From Cycas panzhihuaensis (Eukaryota > Cycadophyta), in assembly GCA_023213395.1 (NCBI GenBank), contig CM041465.1, positions 41,981,741 to 42,045,740 of the forward strand: a stretch of 64,000 nt of DNA, written 5' to 3'. The number at the start of each line of letters is the position of its first letter. Position 1 is the first letter of the stretch. Below are positions 11,561 to 23,060 of this stretch, piece after piece. A program made the position numbers and the translations under genes. The notes beneath the pieces were generated by a model, which ran no database searches, was not told the DNA's origin, and saw only the letters and a program-made list of their open reading frames with translations.

Positions 11561-13588
11561 TATGGCAACCACCAGGTTCGTTTTCTTTACTCTATTATTA
11601 GCATCTCAGCATATAGCTCTTGCTATTCTTGATTTACATTTGTACATAATCTTGTTTACAACGTCTGTGTAGTCTTAAGTGTAGCCATCACCACCCTTCT
11701 ACCCTACTCTTACGATGGGGGCATCCCCCTCATCCATTACCTCTGTCGGTTGTCCATACTGTGACACGTAAGCAACCCCTATGTTATCTCCACTCTTATT
11801 CCCATATCCACATGTTCTGTCACGACACTCGCTAGAACCCTTGGCTCTTGTCATAATTATGATTGTTATATATGCATATGTTACTAACAGTATTGTTGTC
11901 AGCATTCGCCATCGCATTGTGCTTCTCAGCAGTGAGGCTCTACTGCCAAGGGGGTAGTGTTTCCTAGCTACCGGGAATGGGTATGGACAGGTTGACTCAG
12001 GTAAGGACATGTATGCTTCTTCCTTTTCGCCTTTACTGTTTCTTTGGAAAGGTAGATAAAAGCATCGTCTCATTGCATGACTGACTGTCATATTTGAGTG
12101 TTCACCTTGCACCTATTGCTTGATCATGCTGCTTGTCATCCTTTGAGCCTATGACGACCCATGGGAACCTGCCTCTCCATGAGGCATGTATCCCCATGGT
12201 GCTCTGCAACGCTCCATATCACCTCCACGTCGCCTCAAGCTACAACTAACTCATGTGATCCATTCACACCTTTGTCATGAGTAATTTATACCCATTTTTA
12301 GCATTTTGGGAAGCCTCACCTCTCGATACCCTACCTGGTTTAGCCCTGTTTACTCACTTGGACAGTCCTCGGCCACTTGGATAGGAGGGCCAACCCCTCC
12401 TAAGCTTAGGGTACCCCCTTCTAGGGCCTATAAAACCCTTATTTTTCTTTTTATGACATTCTGGCCCCATACCACTGCAAACTTACTGGTACCGTGAAGT
12501 TTACCGCGGTGCGACTATTTATCATTATTTTTTTAATTCGCCATGGTAATTCTCGCATTTTTCGCAGAATTGCCACATGAATTAGTCACCTCCAAAGCTC
12601 TAGCCTAATCCTAATTGCTCGATTAGGGCTAGGGCTGGATATAAAGTCCAAAACCCTCTCTTCCATCACCTCTTTAGGCTCTCTTCTCCTCTTCTCACAG
12701 GAATGCTCTACAGAAACGTCTACACATCTGAGCTTCTACTATACAAGCCTGAGATTTGCCTACTGCAGCACTGGTTCGTGGTAGTGAACTCCTCAACCAA
12801 TGCCTTTGAGCAAGGATCCACGCCCAGCCTTGGCCTCCACACTCTTCTTTCAACTTTCAGCAAGGTCTTCCTCCTATAACTAAGGGACCCCTTATAAGCT
12901 CTCTAAACCTATTGTCTCTCACTACCTATAGGAGCAGACCTACTCCCATGTAACCTAGAAGGTACTCCTTACCATTGTTTCTCCCTTTTGCCTTAGGTTT
13001 ACTTTACAAATGAGAGTTTTTAAAGCATATAGGTGTTTCCCTTGTGTTTTTGTTGTGTAGGGAAGTATTTTCTTTATTTATTGTTTCTTGTAACCTTGCC
13101 ATCCCTCATTCCTCCCCTGGTTTTTTCCAAGGAGGCTGTGGGAGAGGGTTCACAAGGAGGATGTGAAAGGACACAAGGCAAGATCCGTTCCCACTAAGCC
13201 TGCTCCTTAAGGGCAAACCCCTTCTCCTTCTTCCTCTCCCTCACTTGTGCCTTCCTTGGACCACCCAAGAGTCCTTGGGATTAGGCCTGTGCTGGGCATC
13301 ATCATATGCAACCCTTGCTGTGCTAATCTCAGGCCTGCGCACTTCATTTTGGGTATCTCTTTTAGCCCTAAATAATACCTAATACCCATTCTTTGGTTTG
13401 CTATATTCTACGTTACAACTTGCTGTCTGTAGCATGTTTGCAATATAGGTAACATCTGTATAACTTTACAGTATTTATTCTCTCTCCCATGTAATGTCTA
13501 TAGGCTTTCTTATCTCGTTGTACCCTGCACCTTAAGGTAATGTGGAGGTGTATTTTCTAGAGGGCTAGCCATTCTGAGGCTAACCTCT
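11561..13588 (+). repeat. 3' untranslated end and left part of the 3' LTR of the Tat-like element
   Basis: No coding sequence is supported. The left LTR border cannot be fixed because the matching 5' LTR start is off-window and no single polypurine tract stands out. Promoter-like sequence occurs at about 12,430 (CCTATAAAACCC) and 12,635 (GGATATAAAGTCC followed by a CT-rich tract), as expected in an LTR U3/R. The segment ends at CCTCT (13,584-13,588), the left target duplication of the nested copia element; the LTR resumes at 19,787. Confidence 0.5.
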
Positions 13589-13946
13589 TGTTAGAGAACA
13601 TGAAATCATACACAGATATTCTCAACCGCAGGATCTTTAACCATACACAATAAGCAATAAATTGAAAATACAGAAAACAAATGCACAAAACATAGGATAT
13701 ACGTGGGAAACCCTTTCGGGAAAAAACCCACCACAAAAGGATCCTCAAGGGATCATTGATTATTACACAATGAACTTGGATGATAGAATACACAAGGCCT
13801 CAAGGTATATATACTCTCCAAGAGGTGTCACTCGTTTAGGGTTGTGACCCTTCGAATAAATCACACATTTTTGCTCACACCTTTTCACATAGTTAAACCA
13901 CATTAACATTAATTAAGTGGCTTAATAATTAACTGCCACGCTAGCA
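13589..13946 (-). repeat. 3' LTR of copia A
   Basis: Plus-strand sequence begins TGTTAGAGAACATG and ends CCACGCTAGCA, giving the canonical TG...CA ends. It is preceded by target duplication CCTCT. On the minus strand an AAGGGGGGA polypurine tract immediately precedes it. Confidence 0.93.
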
Positions 13947-13957
13947 TCCCCCCTTAA
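13947..13957 (-). other. polypurine tract of copia A
   Basis: The minus strand reads AAGGGGGGA immediately before the 3' LTR start TGCTAGCG, the expected plus-strand primer site. Confidence 0.85.
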
Positions 13958-14012
13958 TGTAAATGTGGGGAATCTACAATGTGCAGTAGTTGAGCTATCA
14001 CAAAGGCTGGGA

Positions 14013-14519
14013 CTATCCTGCAGCTTCTTTATCCTTGTTGATACATTCCCCCTCAAGGATAACATTGGCGAGTCCTAATCCGGTATGCATCTTCGTGAAT
14101 TGGTCTTCAGTGAGTGGCTTGGTAAACATGTCCGCAAGTTGTAATTCACTTGGACAATAGTCGACCTGCAGTTTCCCTGACTTGATCTGCTCACGAATGT
14201 AATGGTGCTTAATCTCGATATGCTTTGTACATGTATGAAACTCTAGATTGTTCAATAGACAAATGGTACTTAGCACCGAGTCCTTGATATTCTGCTTCTA
14301 TAGAAGATAGTGTCATTGTCTGCTGCTTCTTCGATTGCCACAAAACAAATCCATTGCTAATACTAAACAAGTATCTAGCAGTGGACTTTTGGTTGTCGGA
14401 ATCTCCTCCCAATCAGCATCTGTGTAGCCATGCAACCTAATCTTTTCACCTCTATGGTATTCAAGACCAAAATTGATTGTCCCCTTTAGATATTTCAAAA
14501 TCTACTTTACTACCACCAA
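14013..14519 (-). pseudogene. RNase H of copia A
   Basis: Three frames carry successive pieces: LKYLKGTINFGLEYHRGEKI then YTDADW (first Asp); KSTARYLFSISNGFVLWQSK then LSSIEAEYQGL (Glu); and KHIEIKHHYIREQI then LADMFTKPLTEDQFTKMHTG at the C-terminus. Frameshifts near 14,410 and 14,280 separate them. The final stop is just left of 14,013, and the polypurine tract is about 55 bases on. Confidence 0.88.
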
Positions 14520-15844
14520 ATGAGGCTCCTGTGGATTCTACATGTAGCAGGAAACCAATCCAACATCATATGCAATATCTGGCTTGGTATGAGTCAAATA
14601 AATGGGACTCTCTACCAACTAACAATACTTTGTGCCATCTACAAAAGGTTGGGTGATATCCTTCTGCAATCTTGCGCCTTTGATACATGGTGTTGCAACA
14701 GGTTTGCAATGCTGCATCCAAAATCTCTCTAGTAAGTTCTTCACATACTATGACTGCAATAACACGATTATATCTTCCATCTACCTGATATGAATGCCTA
14801 AGAAATAGTGAAGTTTCTCAAGATCTGTCATGTTAAATGAAGCTCCCAAATTGGATTTGACTTCGGCTATAGCCTTGCCATGATTACCGCCAATGATTAG
14901 ATCATCCACATACACCATGCAAGCAACTACAGAAGTCCCTCTTCTTTTCACATATAGGTTTGGGCCGAGTTCTGAAATTTCAAAACCTTCAACTTTTAAC
15001 TTGGCATCCATCTTCTCATACCAAGCATGGGGTGCTTGTTTTAGGCCATAGATCGATTTCTTCAAATGGCAAACAAGATGCTCCTAGCCATCCTTAATGA
15101 ATCCCAAAGGCTGCGACATGTATATCTCCTCCTTTAGATCCCTATTAAGGAATACAGACTTAACGTCCATCTGGTGTAACTCCCAATCTAATGCAACTAC
15201 TAAGGAAATGAGTAAGCGGACTGTTGTCATTATGGAGATTGGTGCAAATGTCTCCTCATAGTCAATTCCTTCTTTCTGCTTGAATCCCTGCGTAACAAGT
15301 CTGGCCTTGTACTTGTCCACATCTCCATCTAAGTGGAACTTTGTCTTATAGATCCACTTGTATCCAACAAGATTCTTCGACGGAGGTAGTGGAACCAAAT
15401 CCCACGTATCGTTCTTCATCAGAGAACCATATTCTTCCTCCATTAGACTCTCCATCTTGGATCTCCTTTCACTTGATGGCGATTCAGGATCACTGGAGTC
15501 ATTGGTGTCGACCGGTGAGTTTGGTAGCATGTTGACTTCCGATTAAATATCATCGATGAGGTTTGCATCACCACACTAGAATCTTTAAGAGTTTTCCTTG
15601 CCCATAAAGGTATAGAAGGACCCGTTGCTGGAGGTACTTCTACTTGTGGTGGTTCCTTACTATTACGCGTCCCACTTGGTCCTACTTCCTCAGGTACTAC
15701 AACAATGGGCTCATCATCCTCTTCGCTTGAAGAATCTGGGAATGGGAGAAGGGGAGGGTAAAAAGGTTCCTCTAATGTTCTTTTAGCATGATACGTCAAT
15801 GACTTGTTAAATTTAACATCCCGACTAACCATAATCTTCTCCCC
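14520..15844 (-). pseudogene. pol: reverse transcriptase of copia A
   Basis: After a Pro/Ser/acidic linker and a frame change at about 15,530-15,443, the RT reads SLMKNDTWDLVPLPPSKNLV, YKARLVTQGFKQKEGIDYEE, HQMDVKSVFLNRDLKEEIYM and SIYGLKQAPHAWYEKMDAKL. The catalytic block MVYVDDLIIGG at about 14,900 is intact YVDD. FLGIHIR marks the end of the RT connection. Stops follow near 15,083, 14,781 and beyond. Confidence 0.9.
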
Positions 15845-16519
15845 CTATGGATTGCATAGTTTGTAGGCTTTGTTCTCCATGCAATACCCCATGAATATGC
15901 ACTTCAGACTCTTTCGATCCAGCTTCTTGCGGGTATCATCAGGGATGTGGGCGTACGCTATACACCCAAACGTTCTCAAATGGCTAATGGTAGGTTTTTG
16001 ACTAGTCCATTTCTCTTCGGGGGTCATGCTGTGAATTGCCTAAGTAGGTACTTGATTTAAAATATAAACAGCAGTTGCCACAGCTTCTGCCCAAAACTTT
16101 GGTGGCAGGTTTTTAGCATGCACCATACACCTCGCCATCTCCATCATTGTACGGTTCTTTCTTTTAGCAACTCCATTCTGTTGTGGAGTATACCGGACTG
16201 TAAATTCCCACTTTATACCATGGTTGCGGCAGAACTAATTGAATGCATTATTGTCATATTCCTTACCATTATCACTTTGTAAAGTTTTTATTTTCTTATC
16301 ACTTACATTTTCAACCATCGCTTTCCACTCATGGAAGTGATCAAATATGTCTGACTTGTTTTTGAGAAAATAAACCTAGGCTTTCCTAGTGTAATCATCC
16401 ACAAACACAAGCATATATCAAGCTCCTGATATCGAAGGATTTGGGAGTGGTCCCATAATGTCTGAGTGTACAAGCTCCAGCTTCTCCTTGGCTCTCTAGG
16501 CATTATCTCGAGCAAAAGG
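15845..16519 (-). pseudogene. integrase core of copia A (catalytic Glu replaced by Lys)
   Basis: DDE integrase: first Asp in VHSDIMGPLPNPS, second in LQSDNGKEYDNNAF. The third position, where plant copia integrases have N-G-V-A-E-R-K-N-R-T, reads NGVAKRKNRT (about 16,165-16,195), so the catalytic Glu is Lys through a G-to-A change. Downstream are FWAEAVATAVYILNQVPT and HLRTFGCIAYAHIPDDTRKK, typical copia integrase C-terminal sequence. Several in-frame stops. Confidence 0.85.
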
Positions 16520-17055
16520 ATAGCGATGATGCTTGCCATACATGCATCCTTCGCATACACCATCCGAGTAGGTAACCGACGATAGTCCTTCCACCATCCT
16601 CAACCTCTTCAGTAGTGCAATACTCCTGTAATTAAGGTGCCTAAGGCGATTGTGCCACAATTTACTTTCGTCATCCACATTGGCAACAAAGGCATAAGAC
16701 TTCTTCTGAGATTAAAACTTTTCAAATACCCACAAGTTATCCCTGACTTTCTCAGTAGCTACGACAACAAAGTTCTGTTTTGGGTCCTTTATCAAGCACT
16801 TATCATCATGGAGCTCCACTTTCATACCTTGTTTGCAGATCTCCCAAGTAGACAGAAGGTTTAATTGCATCTTAGGTACATAATATACCCCAAAAAACTT
16901 TCCTTCTGCAATGGAAACATCACTGATACCATCTACTGGCAACACGTGAGCATCTCCAAGAACGATCTCAGCACCACTTTGATTTGCATTCAACGTATCA
17001 AAGTTTCACCTCTGGTAAGAGATGTGCTTCTGCGCTCTAGAATGTAGTACTTAGT
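16520..17055 (-). pseudogene. protease and gag-pre-integrase segment of copia A
   Basis: The protease active-site region reads HSRAQKHIS where D-S-G-A/S-x-x-H is expected, so the catalytic Asp is lost. The remainder is good: EIVLGDAHVLPVDGISDVSI and YYVPKMQLNLLSTWEICKQG. The gag-pre-integrase zinc motif follows at 16,678-16,500: LWHNRLRHLNYRS and CEGCMYGKHH, an intact H-H-C-C. Stops fall near 17,050, 17,010 and 16,710. Confidence 0.8.
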
Positions 17056-17905
17056 TGTCTCTTTGATCTGATTCGGCTGATAAGGTCTGTGCTCGGACGC
17101 AATGAGCAGCAACACTCTTTCCTTTATTATCTTGGTTACCTTTGTGTTTGTCACGACGTTTGAACCAATAGTTCTTCTCACAGTGACCATCCTTCTTGTA
17201 GTAATTGCACTTTCCATTAAACTTCTTCTTGTCTTGAGAGCTTTCTCCAGACCTTTGTGTGATCTTCTCCTCCTTAAGGGCCTCCCTCCTCTAAGTTTTC
17301 ATGGCTAAGGCCTGACTTGAACCAGAACCTCCAAGCAAACCATGATGTTTAAGCTTGGCATCCTCCACTAGAATTAGGTTTTTGAACCTGTCAAAAGTTT
17401 CTGCCTCCATCACTTCATCTCTACCGTAAATGGTCTAGAATGTGACGAACACAGCTGGTAGCTTCGACATGATTATCGCAAACAAGAGCACATCATCGAT
17501 CGAGTTCTACTTTAACTCTTCTAGCTTGTTCTTTAAGTTGGTTATCTTATTCAGGTAGGAGCTGATATTGTTCTCATCTTTGACTTTTAAATTGAGTAGT
17601 TCTAACATCAGAGTAAGACGTCTATTCGTCTTCTTCTTCTCAAACGTATCACATAACTTCGTCCAAATCTCGGTTTGGTCATCTAGATTGTGAACTAGAG
17701 CCCTCTGGTCCAGCGCCAGTGAGAGTTTCAGTAATCCAATGGCTATATATTGCTTCTCTTCAAGTTTGATACGCTCCTTATGGTCAAGTGGGACTGAATC
17801 AAGCTTTGCCTTAGTAATTCCCCAGAGTTGGTTCACCATTAAAATAAGCTCCATATTAGTCTTCCATTCACTGAAATTGTTACCATTAAAGATAACCTTA
17901 GGCAT
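17056..17905 (-). pseudogene. gag: gag of copia A
   Basis: Begins MPKVIFNGNNFSEWKTNMEL, the F-x-G-x-N-[FY]-x-x-W start of copia gag (UBN2/DUF4219 type), followed by LWGITKAKLDSV and LCDTFEKKKTNRRLTLMLEL. It is open to 17,507, then a stop. The zinc knuckle at about 17,220 reads CNYYKKDGHCEKNYW: the first Cys and the His remain, while the second and last Cys read Tyr. Those changes are G-to-A in the coding strand. The frame continues without a shift into PR and INT down to about 15,530. Confidence 0.8.
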
Positions 17906-19412
17906 AAGCTTCTCCGTCTCAAATATCTAGCTATAATATGAAGTGAACGACACCAAACGAACGTATTAAGGACGAAAATGCACCCTTGTGACCTCCTCTG
18001 CTTCACGAGCACACTTCCAAAGGGTCCTAACACGAATTATACCATGTTACGTGAGTCATTGACTGTTTTTCTCCCCTTATCCGTTAACAAATGACCTTAA
18101 ATAGTCATTAAATGTCACACCCGACACTTAAAACGACTAAAAAATAAGTTCTCCAATACAAAGACAGCTCCATATAAGGACGATGCACGGTCTCCAAGCC
18201 AAAAAATCAGAGAAAAACTCCTTGATTTGCACTCGAAATAGCTCAAGGACACATCAAGTATCTCCTACTATTGACGTGCATCAATGGTTCAAAGGGCTTT
18301 TATAAAGTTGAATTGAGATTGGAATATGCCAAAAGGCATATTCCAAAAGTGACAAATTTTTAAGGAACTCATGCCTTTTTAACTTAAGTCACATGCTTAA
18401 GTATCCTCCAAAAGTCACACTACTTGAGGAGAGGGACGTGGCTGTTCAACACACCCTGTTGCTTTATGTGTTGTCACCAAGTGGTCTATATCATCCGTAT
18501 AGCTGGTAAGGCTTCAACGCAGCCAAGACATGTCTGCTGAGTACTTAAACAGCCTCTAAGTAGCCACAGTTATCAACAAACCAGCACCCAAAGTGCCCAA
18601 CCTCCTTGGATCAGTGCCAAATCAGACCTTAATAGGCAAACAACCCCCTTGAAAATGACCCAGCCAGCTTCTAAAGGTGCTCGAACACCAAGAAAACAAC
18701 TCAGCCAGTCTGAAGCGATCCTGAGCGCCAGCCGGTCTAAAGGGCCCAAAGCAAGACAAATCAGCCCGACTTTCAAACATGCCCAGGGATGTTAATAAAT
18801 GCCCGTACAACCTCTATATGGCTGTTTTAGGCTTTATATATGAATACAAGTCTCCAAAATCCTCATAAATACAGAAAAAACTATGAAAATAGCCTTTTAC
18901 TACTGCAAACTTCAACCCAACACTTATATTTAGAAAGAAAACAACCAATTTGGCCTTCAATCACATCCACTAGTGCTTACACAAAGGTTTGATAACAAGT
19001 AGTACAAAAAATGACCCATTTTTTAATCGATTTTTATGGTATTTTGATGAGGAATATAGTAAACTTACATGTACACATGCTTGGCTATCCTTAAAGTTGC
19101 TGAATCACCATCAATGCATGTTCTGCTCGCTTAAATCACTTTAACAGATCATCAACCAGCTTCGGATGACCCCCAACGAGCCAACTCCAACCACAAACGT
19201 GGTCTTAATGCCTGAATACTGACTCCAATAACCCTTACACTTCGTTGAATAGTGATCTCCACCGCTTCAACCGCCATTGATTTGTTGTGCCTGCTTCTAC
19301 ACGATGTTGGGGTTGATGAATCTTCAAGACTTATCTTGGGTCAGACGGCTTCACCCGGCAACCAACGATCACACTGCCCCGCTCACCGTCAAGCTTCAAC
19401 TATGCAGGACCT
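17906..19412 (-). other. 5' untranslated leader of copia A
   Basis: About 1.5 kb between the primer-binding site and gag. No coding motif is recognisable; short chance ORFs at 18,573-18,810 overlap in different frames. A leader this long is unusual for a copia element; an internal insertion cannot be excluded. Confidence 0.5.
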
Positions 19413-19428
19413 TATCGCTATGATACCA
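19413..19428 (-). other. primer-binding site of copia A
   Basis: The minus strand reads TGGTATCATAGC directly after the 5' LTR, one base from TGGTATCAGAGC, the site complementary to the 3' end of initiator Met tRNA used by most plant copia elements. Confidence 0.9.
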
Positions 19429-19786
19429 TATTTGAGAACATGAAATCATACACAGATGTTCTCAACCGCAAGATCTTTAACCATACACAGCAAGCAACAA
19501 ATTGAAAATACAGAAAGCAGATGCACAGAATATAGGATATACATGGGAAACCCTTTCGGGAAAAAACCCATCACAAAAGGATCCTCAAGGGATCATTGAT
19601 TATTACACAATGAACTTGGATGATAGAATACACAAGGCCTCAAGATATATATACTCTCCAAGAGGTGTCACCCATTTAGGGTTGTGACCCTCCAAATAAA
19701 TCACACATTTTCGCTCACACCTTTTCACATAATTAAACCACATTAACATTAATTAAGTGGTTTAATAATTAACTACCACGCTAACA
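19429..19786 (-). repeat. 5' LTR of copia A
   Basis: Same length and sequence as the left LTR with mostly transition differences; begins TATTTGAGAACATG on the plus strand (TG changed to TA) and ends GCTAACA before CCTCT. Confidence 0.93.
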
Positions 19787-21105
19787 CCTCTTCTTGCTTT
19801 ACATGTGTTGGTGCTTTCTTTGAGGACTTGTAGATTCGTTTTTGGTGGTGGATTAACTAACTTTAAACACTATATTTTCAGCACTTATTTTTATATTGTT
19901 GCATATATATCAACTTTGCTTGTTGGAAGCCCCATTTGGTGGGGTGAAGGTCTTGGTGATTGCAGGTTTGCGGTGGTATTTGTGAAGGGAAAGAATGCTC
20001 AAATCTGGGTAAGCCCCTTGCTCTCTTTCCTTCTTTTGTTTCTGACTTTCTTGCATGGTCTTCAGCTTCCTTTTGTTTTCTCTGTTTTGCTTTCCTTTTT
20101 ACACGAGGAAGGTAAGGAAGCCCCACTCCATCTCCACTCCAACTACGACTATGCATTGACCAAAGACGAGAGGATGTATGTGGCACATGAGTGAAGCTCT
20201 TCCATCGAATGCGTTACTTTCTGGGTATGCATCACATTTATTCCCTTGGTCCTTTCCTTTTATGCTTTTATTAGGCATCCACTTTTGTATAATAAGTCAC
20301 ATAAAAGACAAAAGGTAATAAACCGATTTACTTGCATTCATCTTGCATATGTATATTGCACAATTGACTTTATAGCAAAAAGGACATAATAGGAATTACA
20401 CCTCCCCCTTTTTTCTTACCTAAACTGAAACCACCCCTCAGTTGGGCATCATCTTAGTATGCATGTTTGAGTGTGCATGAAACGCTTTCTTTTCTTTCTT
20501 TTCTTTGTCTTTTATTGGTAGAAAAGAGAAAAGAGAGAGAGGGAGTGTAGTTCTAGGTCTCTTTTGTGAATACACACGATATTACTTTTGTCATCTCTTT
20601 CCCACACTCTACACACCCAACCAACACACACAACTTTCATCGTCCTTACCGGGGCTTAGTCCCCTTTAACTTATATAGTGGTAAGGATCCTCTTTTCGTT
20701 GTTACCTCATTCATTTAGATTCGCCTTAGGCTAATTGGCCTAAGGAGGCCTATTTGTATTTGTCATGTATCCTTTATGTATTGTGTTTTGTACTACATTC
20801 ATTCACCATAGGAATCCTTTTTCCGTGGGTCTCTCCTCTTCCTTCCAGCCATCCAAGGGTGGGAGGACCTCACTTTCTGGAGTTGTCCAAGATGCCACAC
20901 GCATGTCTTATCCCTTCAAACCAAAGAACTAAACTACCTTGAGGAAGTTTTGCGCCATTCGTAGGTCCCGAGCCTGCATTCTGATGTGTAGATGCCCTGT
21001 GCGGGTGTTTCCTCCACTTATAGGATCATATTTCCATTTCGGTTCATAATGTTGACTACCCCGATCTTTCTTGAGTGTAGTTACCATCCTATAGATGTGA
21101 TTCCA
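19787..21105 (+). repeat. right part of the 3' LTR of the Tat-like element
   Basis: Starts with CCTCT (19,787-19,791), the right target duplication of the nested copia element, so it continues 13,588. Its last about 325 bases match 1-335 of the window, and it ends ATTCCA like the 5' copy. Bases 20,660-20,680 hold a TATATAG box-like motif. A 129-residue open stretch at 19,805-20,194 is hydrophobic and resembles nothing known to me. Confidence 0.75.
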
Positions 21106-21780
21106 GACCCTGAGACTGAGCCTGAATATGATGATGAATCCCAAGATGACCTTACTGATGAGTTGCCCCTAAACCCTAGACCTAAAGTTTCCTTATCTAT
21201 TGTTACCTCCATTGTATGTCCTGAACCGCTTCGAGTCAAAGGAATACTTCAGAAAACCCCAATCACCATTTTGATCAATGGTGGCCTGTCACTAAATTTC
21301 ATCAATATCTCCATTGCTCGATAATTAAATCTTTACATAGAACCTAAAACATGCTTTACTTGCTCCTTATCTGGTCATTACACCTTTCATTATGCTAGAA
21401 CAATGAAAAACCTCATGGTCCACATTGGCTCATATACACTTGTCTCTAATTTTTATGCCCTATCTATAGATGGGTTAGATGCAATTATTAGTGTATAATG
21501 GCTCCAAACTCAAGGAACTTATAACACCAATAACTCACTGACAACCCCATTGATTATATTCAAAGATCACATGGGCCACTCACATAAGCTTTATGGGATG
21601 TAAGCCCCCCCAAACAAAGTCATCTCACCCACTCGAATACACCGACAACTCAATGGTAACATAGGATATAACGTTCATCTTAATCATATCCAAACCCCTT
21701 CAGGTATTCACCCTGATATCCAGTAAGTATTAGATCGATACCAATCTGTATTTGCTTTGTTACCTGCTAGCCCCCCGTCG
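21106..21780 (+). pseudogene. gag end and aspartic protease of the chromovirus
   Basis: An acidic stretch (PETEPEYDDESQDDLTDELP) leads to VSLSIVTSIVC and KGILQKTPITILINGGLSLN, the retropepsin-like region of chromoviruses. The catalytic Asp of the D-S-G loop reads Asn (ILINGG). Further matches are YTLVSNFYALSIDGLDAII and the W-L-Q-T-x-G-T-Y-N block. Stops begin near 21,322 and 21,496. Confidence 0.75.
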
Positions 21781-22600
21781 ATCAAGGTTGTTATCATACT
21801 ATTGAGTTACAAAGTTTACATGACCCGATTAACTTTCAACCATATAGGAACTCCTATTTCTAAAAAATTGAAATTGAAAAATTCATAAGGGAATTGTTGG
21901 ACATGGGTATCATCCAACCTAGTAAAAGCTCATATGCAGCACCCATCGTTTTATTTTATAAAAAGGATGGCTCTTTCTGACTTTACATTAACTATCATAC
22001 ACTCAATAAAATCACCATAAAAAACAAGTTTCCCATGCCACGAATCGATGACATGTTAGATGAAATCCATGGTGCTACATTTTTTACCAAACTTAATTTA
22101 TAGTAAGGATATTACCAAATCCCTATCTTACTAGAGGATCAACATAAAATGGCTTTCCGAACCCACCATGGCCACTTTGAGTTCTAGGTCATACCCTTTG
22201 GCCTATGTAATGCCTCAGCTACCTTTCAAGCCCTCATGAATAAGATCTTTTCCTCATACCTGTGAAAATTTGTCATCATCTTCTTTGACAATATTCTTAT
22301 CTATAACTCAAACATGCCTGCTCATATTCCACATCTAGAAATAATCCTTCAAATCCTAGTTGAGAATAAATTGTATGCTAAACTCTCTAAATGTGAGTTT
22401 GAGAAATCTAAACTATAATACCTTGGTCATATTATATCCTTTGCAAGGGTTTGGGTGGATCCCGATAAAATCTCTGTCATCACTAATTGGCCAACCCCAA
22501 AAGCCCTAACCTAATTGTGGGCTTTCCTAGGACTTACCGGATTCTATCGTTGGTTCATTCAAAATTATGCCACACTAACCATCCCCTTAACCCACTTACT
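21781..22600 (+). pseudogene. pol: reverse transcriptase of the chromovirus
   Basis: Recognisable RT blocks in order: [89 protein letters not shown]. The catalytic box reads FFDNILIYN at about 22,280-22,310, with Asn for the second Asp of Y/F-x-D-D. GHIISFARVWVDPDKI and FLGLTGFYRWFIQNYA follow. One frameshift occurs near 21,870 and many codons are stops. Confidence 0.88.
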
Positions 22601-23060
22601 TCAGAAGGATTCCTTCCAATTGTCCCCCATAGTTAATGAGGCCTTCCTCCATCTAAAGGAGGTCATGACAACCACTCCAGTTTTGGTCTCTCCCAACTTT
22701 TCTCAGCCTTTCCAATTAGAATGTGATGCCTCTGAGTTTGGATTGGGTGCAGTCTTAATGTAAGACTTCCACCCCATCACCTTTGAAAGTCAAAAACTCA
22801 AAGATCATGAGTTTAGACTGTCTACCTATTAAAAAGAAATGTGGGTCATCTTCCATGCTGTTGATAAATAACGACAATATTTACTTGGTTCCAAATTTAC
22901 TATCCTCACTGATCATCATAGCTTTTTCCGCTTACTAGATTAACCAGTCCTCTCGAAAGAATAGACTAAATGGGTCGACTACCTCCAAGTTTTTAATTTT
23001 ATAATCACATATAAAAAGTGAAAATATAACATTGTGATAGATACTCTCTCGAGGCTACCT
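22601..23060 (+). pseudogene. RNase H of the chromovirus
   Basis: FQLECDASEFGLGAVLM (first Asp, about 22,710-22,760), then FESQKLKDHEFRLSTY, KEMWVIFHAVDK, FTILTDHHSF and YNIVIDTLSRLPSP, the standard Ty3/gypsy RNase H sequence. Stops interrupt it at about 22,762, 22,830, 22,868, 22,940 and 23,020. Confidence 0.85.

Larger units (their letters stand above)
13589..19786 (-). mobile_element. complete-length Ty1/copia retrotransposon, minus strand (copia A)
   Basis: Two direct LTRs of equal length (13,589-13,946 and 19,429-19,786, 358 bp each) flank a minus-strand gag-PR-INT-RT-RNaseH region, the order that defines Ty1/copia. A 5-bp target duplication, CCTCT, is present at 13,584-13,588 and 19,787-19,791. 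The primer-binding site abuts the right LTR and a polypurine tract abuts the left one, so transcription runs right to left. It is nested in the 3' LTR of the Tat-like element. By eye I count about 23 differences between the LTRs, all but one transitions. Frameshifts and stops disable the polyprotein. Confidence 0.93.
1..21105 (+). mobile_element. Tat/Ogre-like Ty3/gypsy LTR retrotransposon, 5' end off-window, interrupted by a copia element
   Basis: The element runs from the tail of its 5' LTR (1-335) through a primer-binding site, gag, protease, RT, RNase H and integrase (to 7,154), an antisense mobile-domain ORF, a second RNase H and a long 3' LTR ending at 21,105. Bases 1-335 and about 20,780-21,105 are clearly the same sequence, which ties the two ends together. 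A copia element (13,589-19,786) sits inside the 3' LTR. PR-RT-RNaseH-INT order, a long 3' region with an antisense plant-mobile-domain ORF, and an extra archaeal-type RNase H are traits of the plant Tat lineage. Many stops and a few frameshifts make it non-autonomous. Just beyond 21,105 lies chromovirus coding sequence, so this element inserted into that one. Confidence 0.85.

Noticed and set aside
19805-20194. A 129-codon open frame with hydrophobic segments
   Set aside because: It lies wholly inside the 3' LTR of the Tat-like element, has no recognisable domain, and its hydrophobicity follows from a T-rich LTR.
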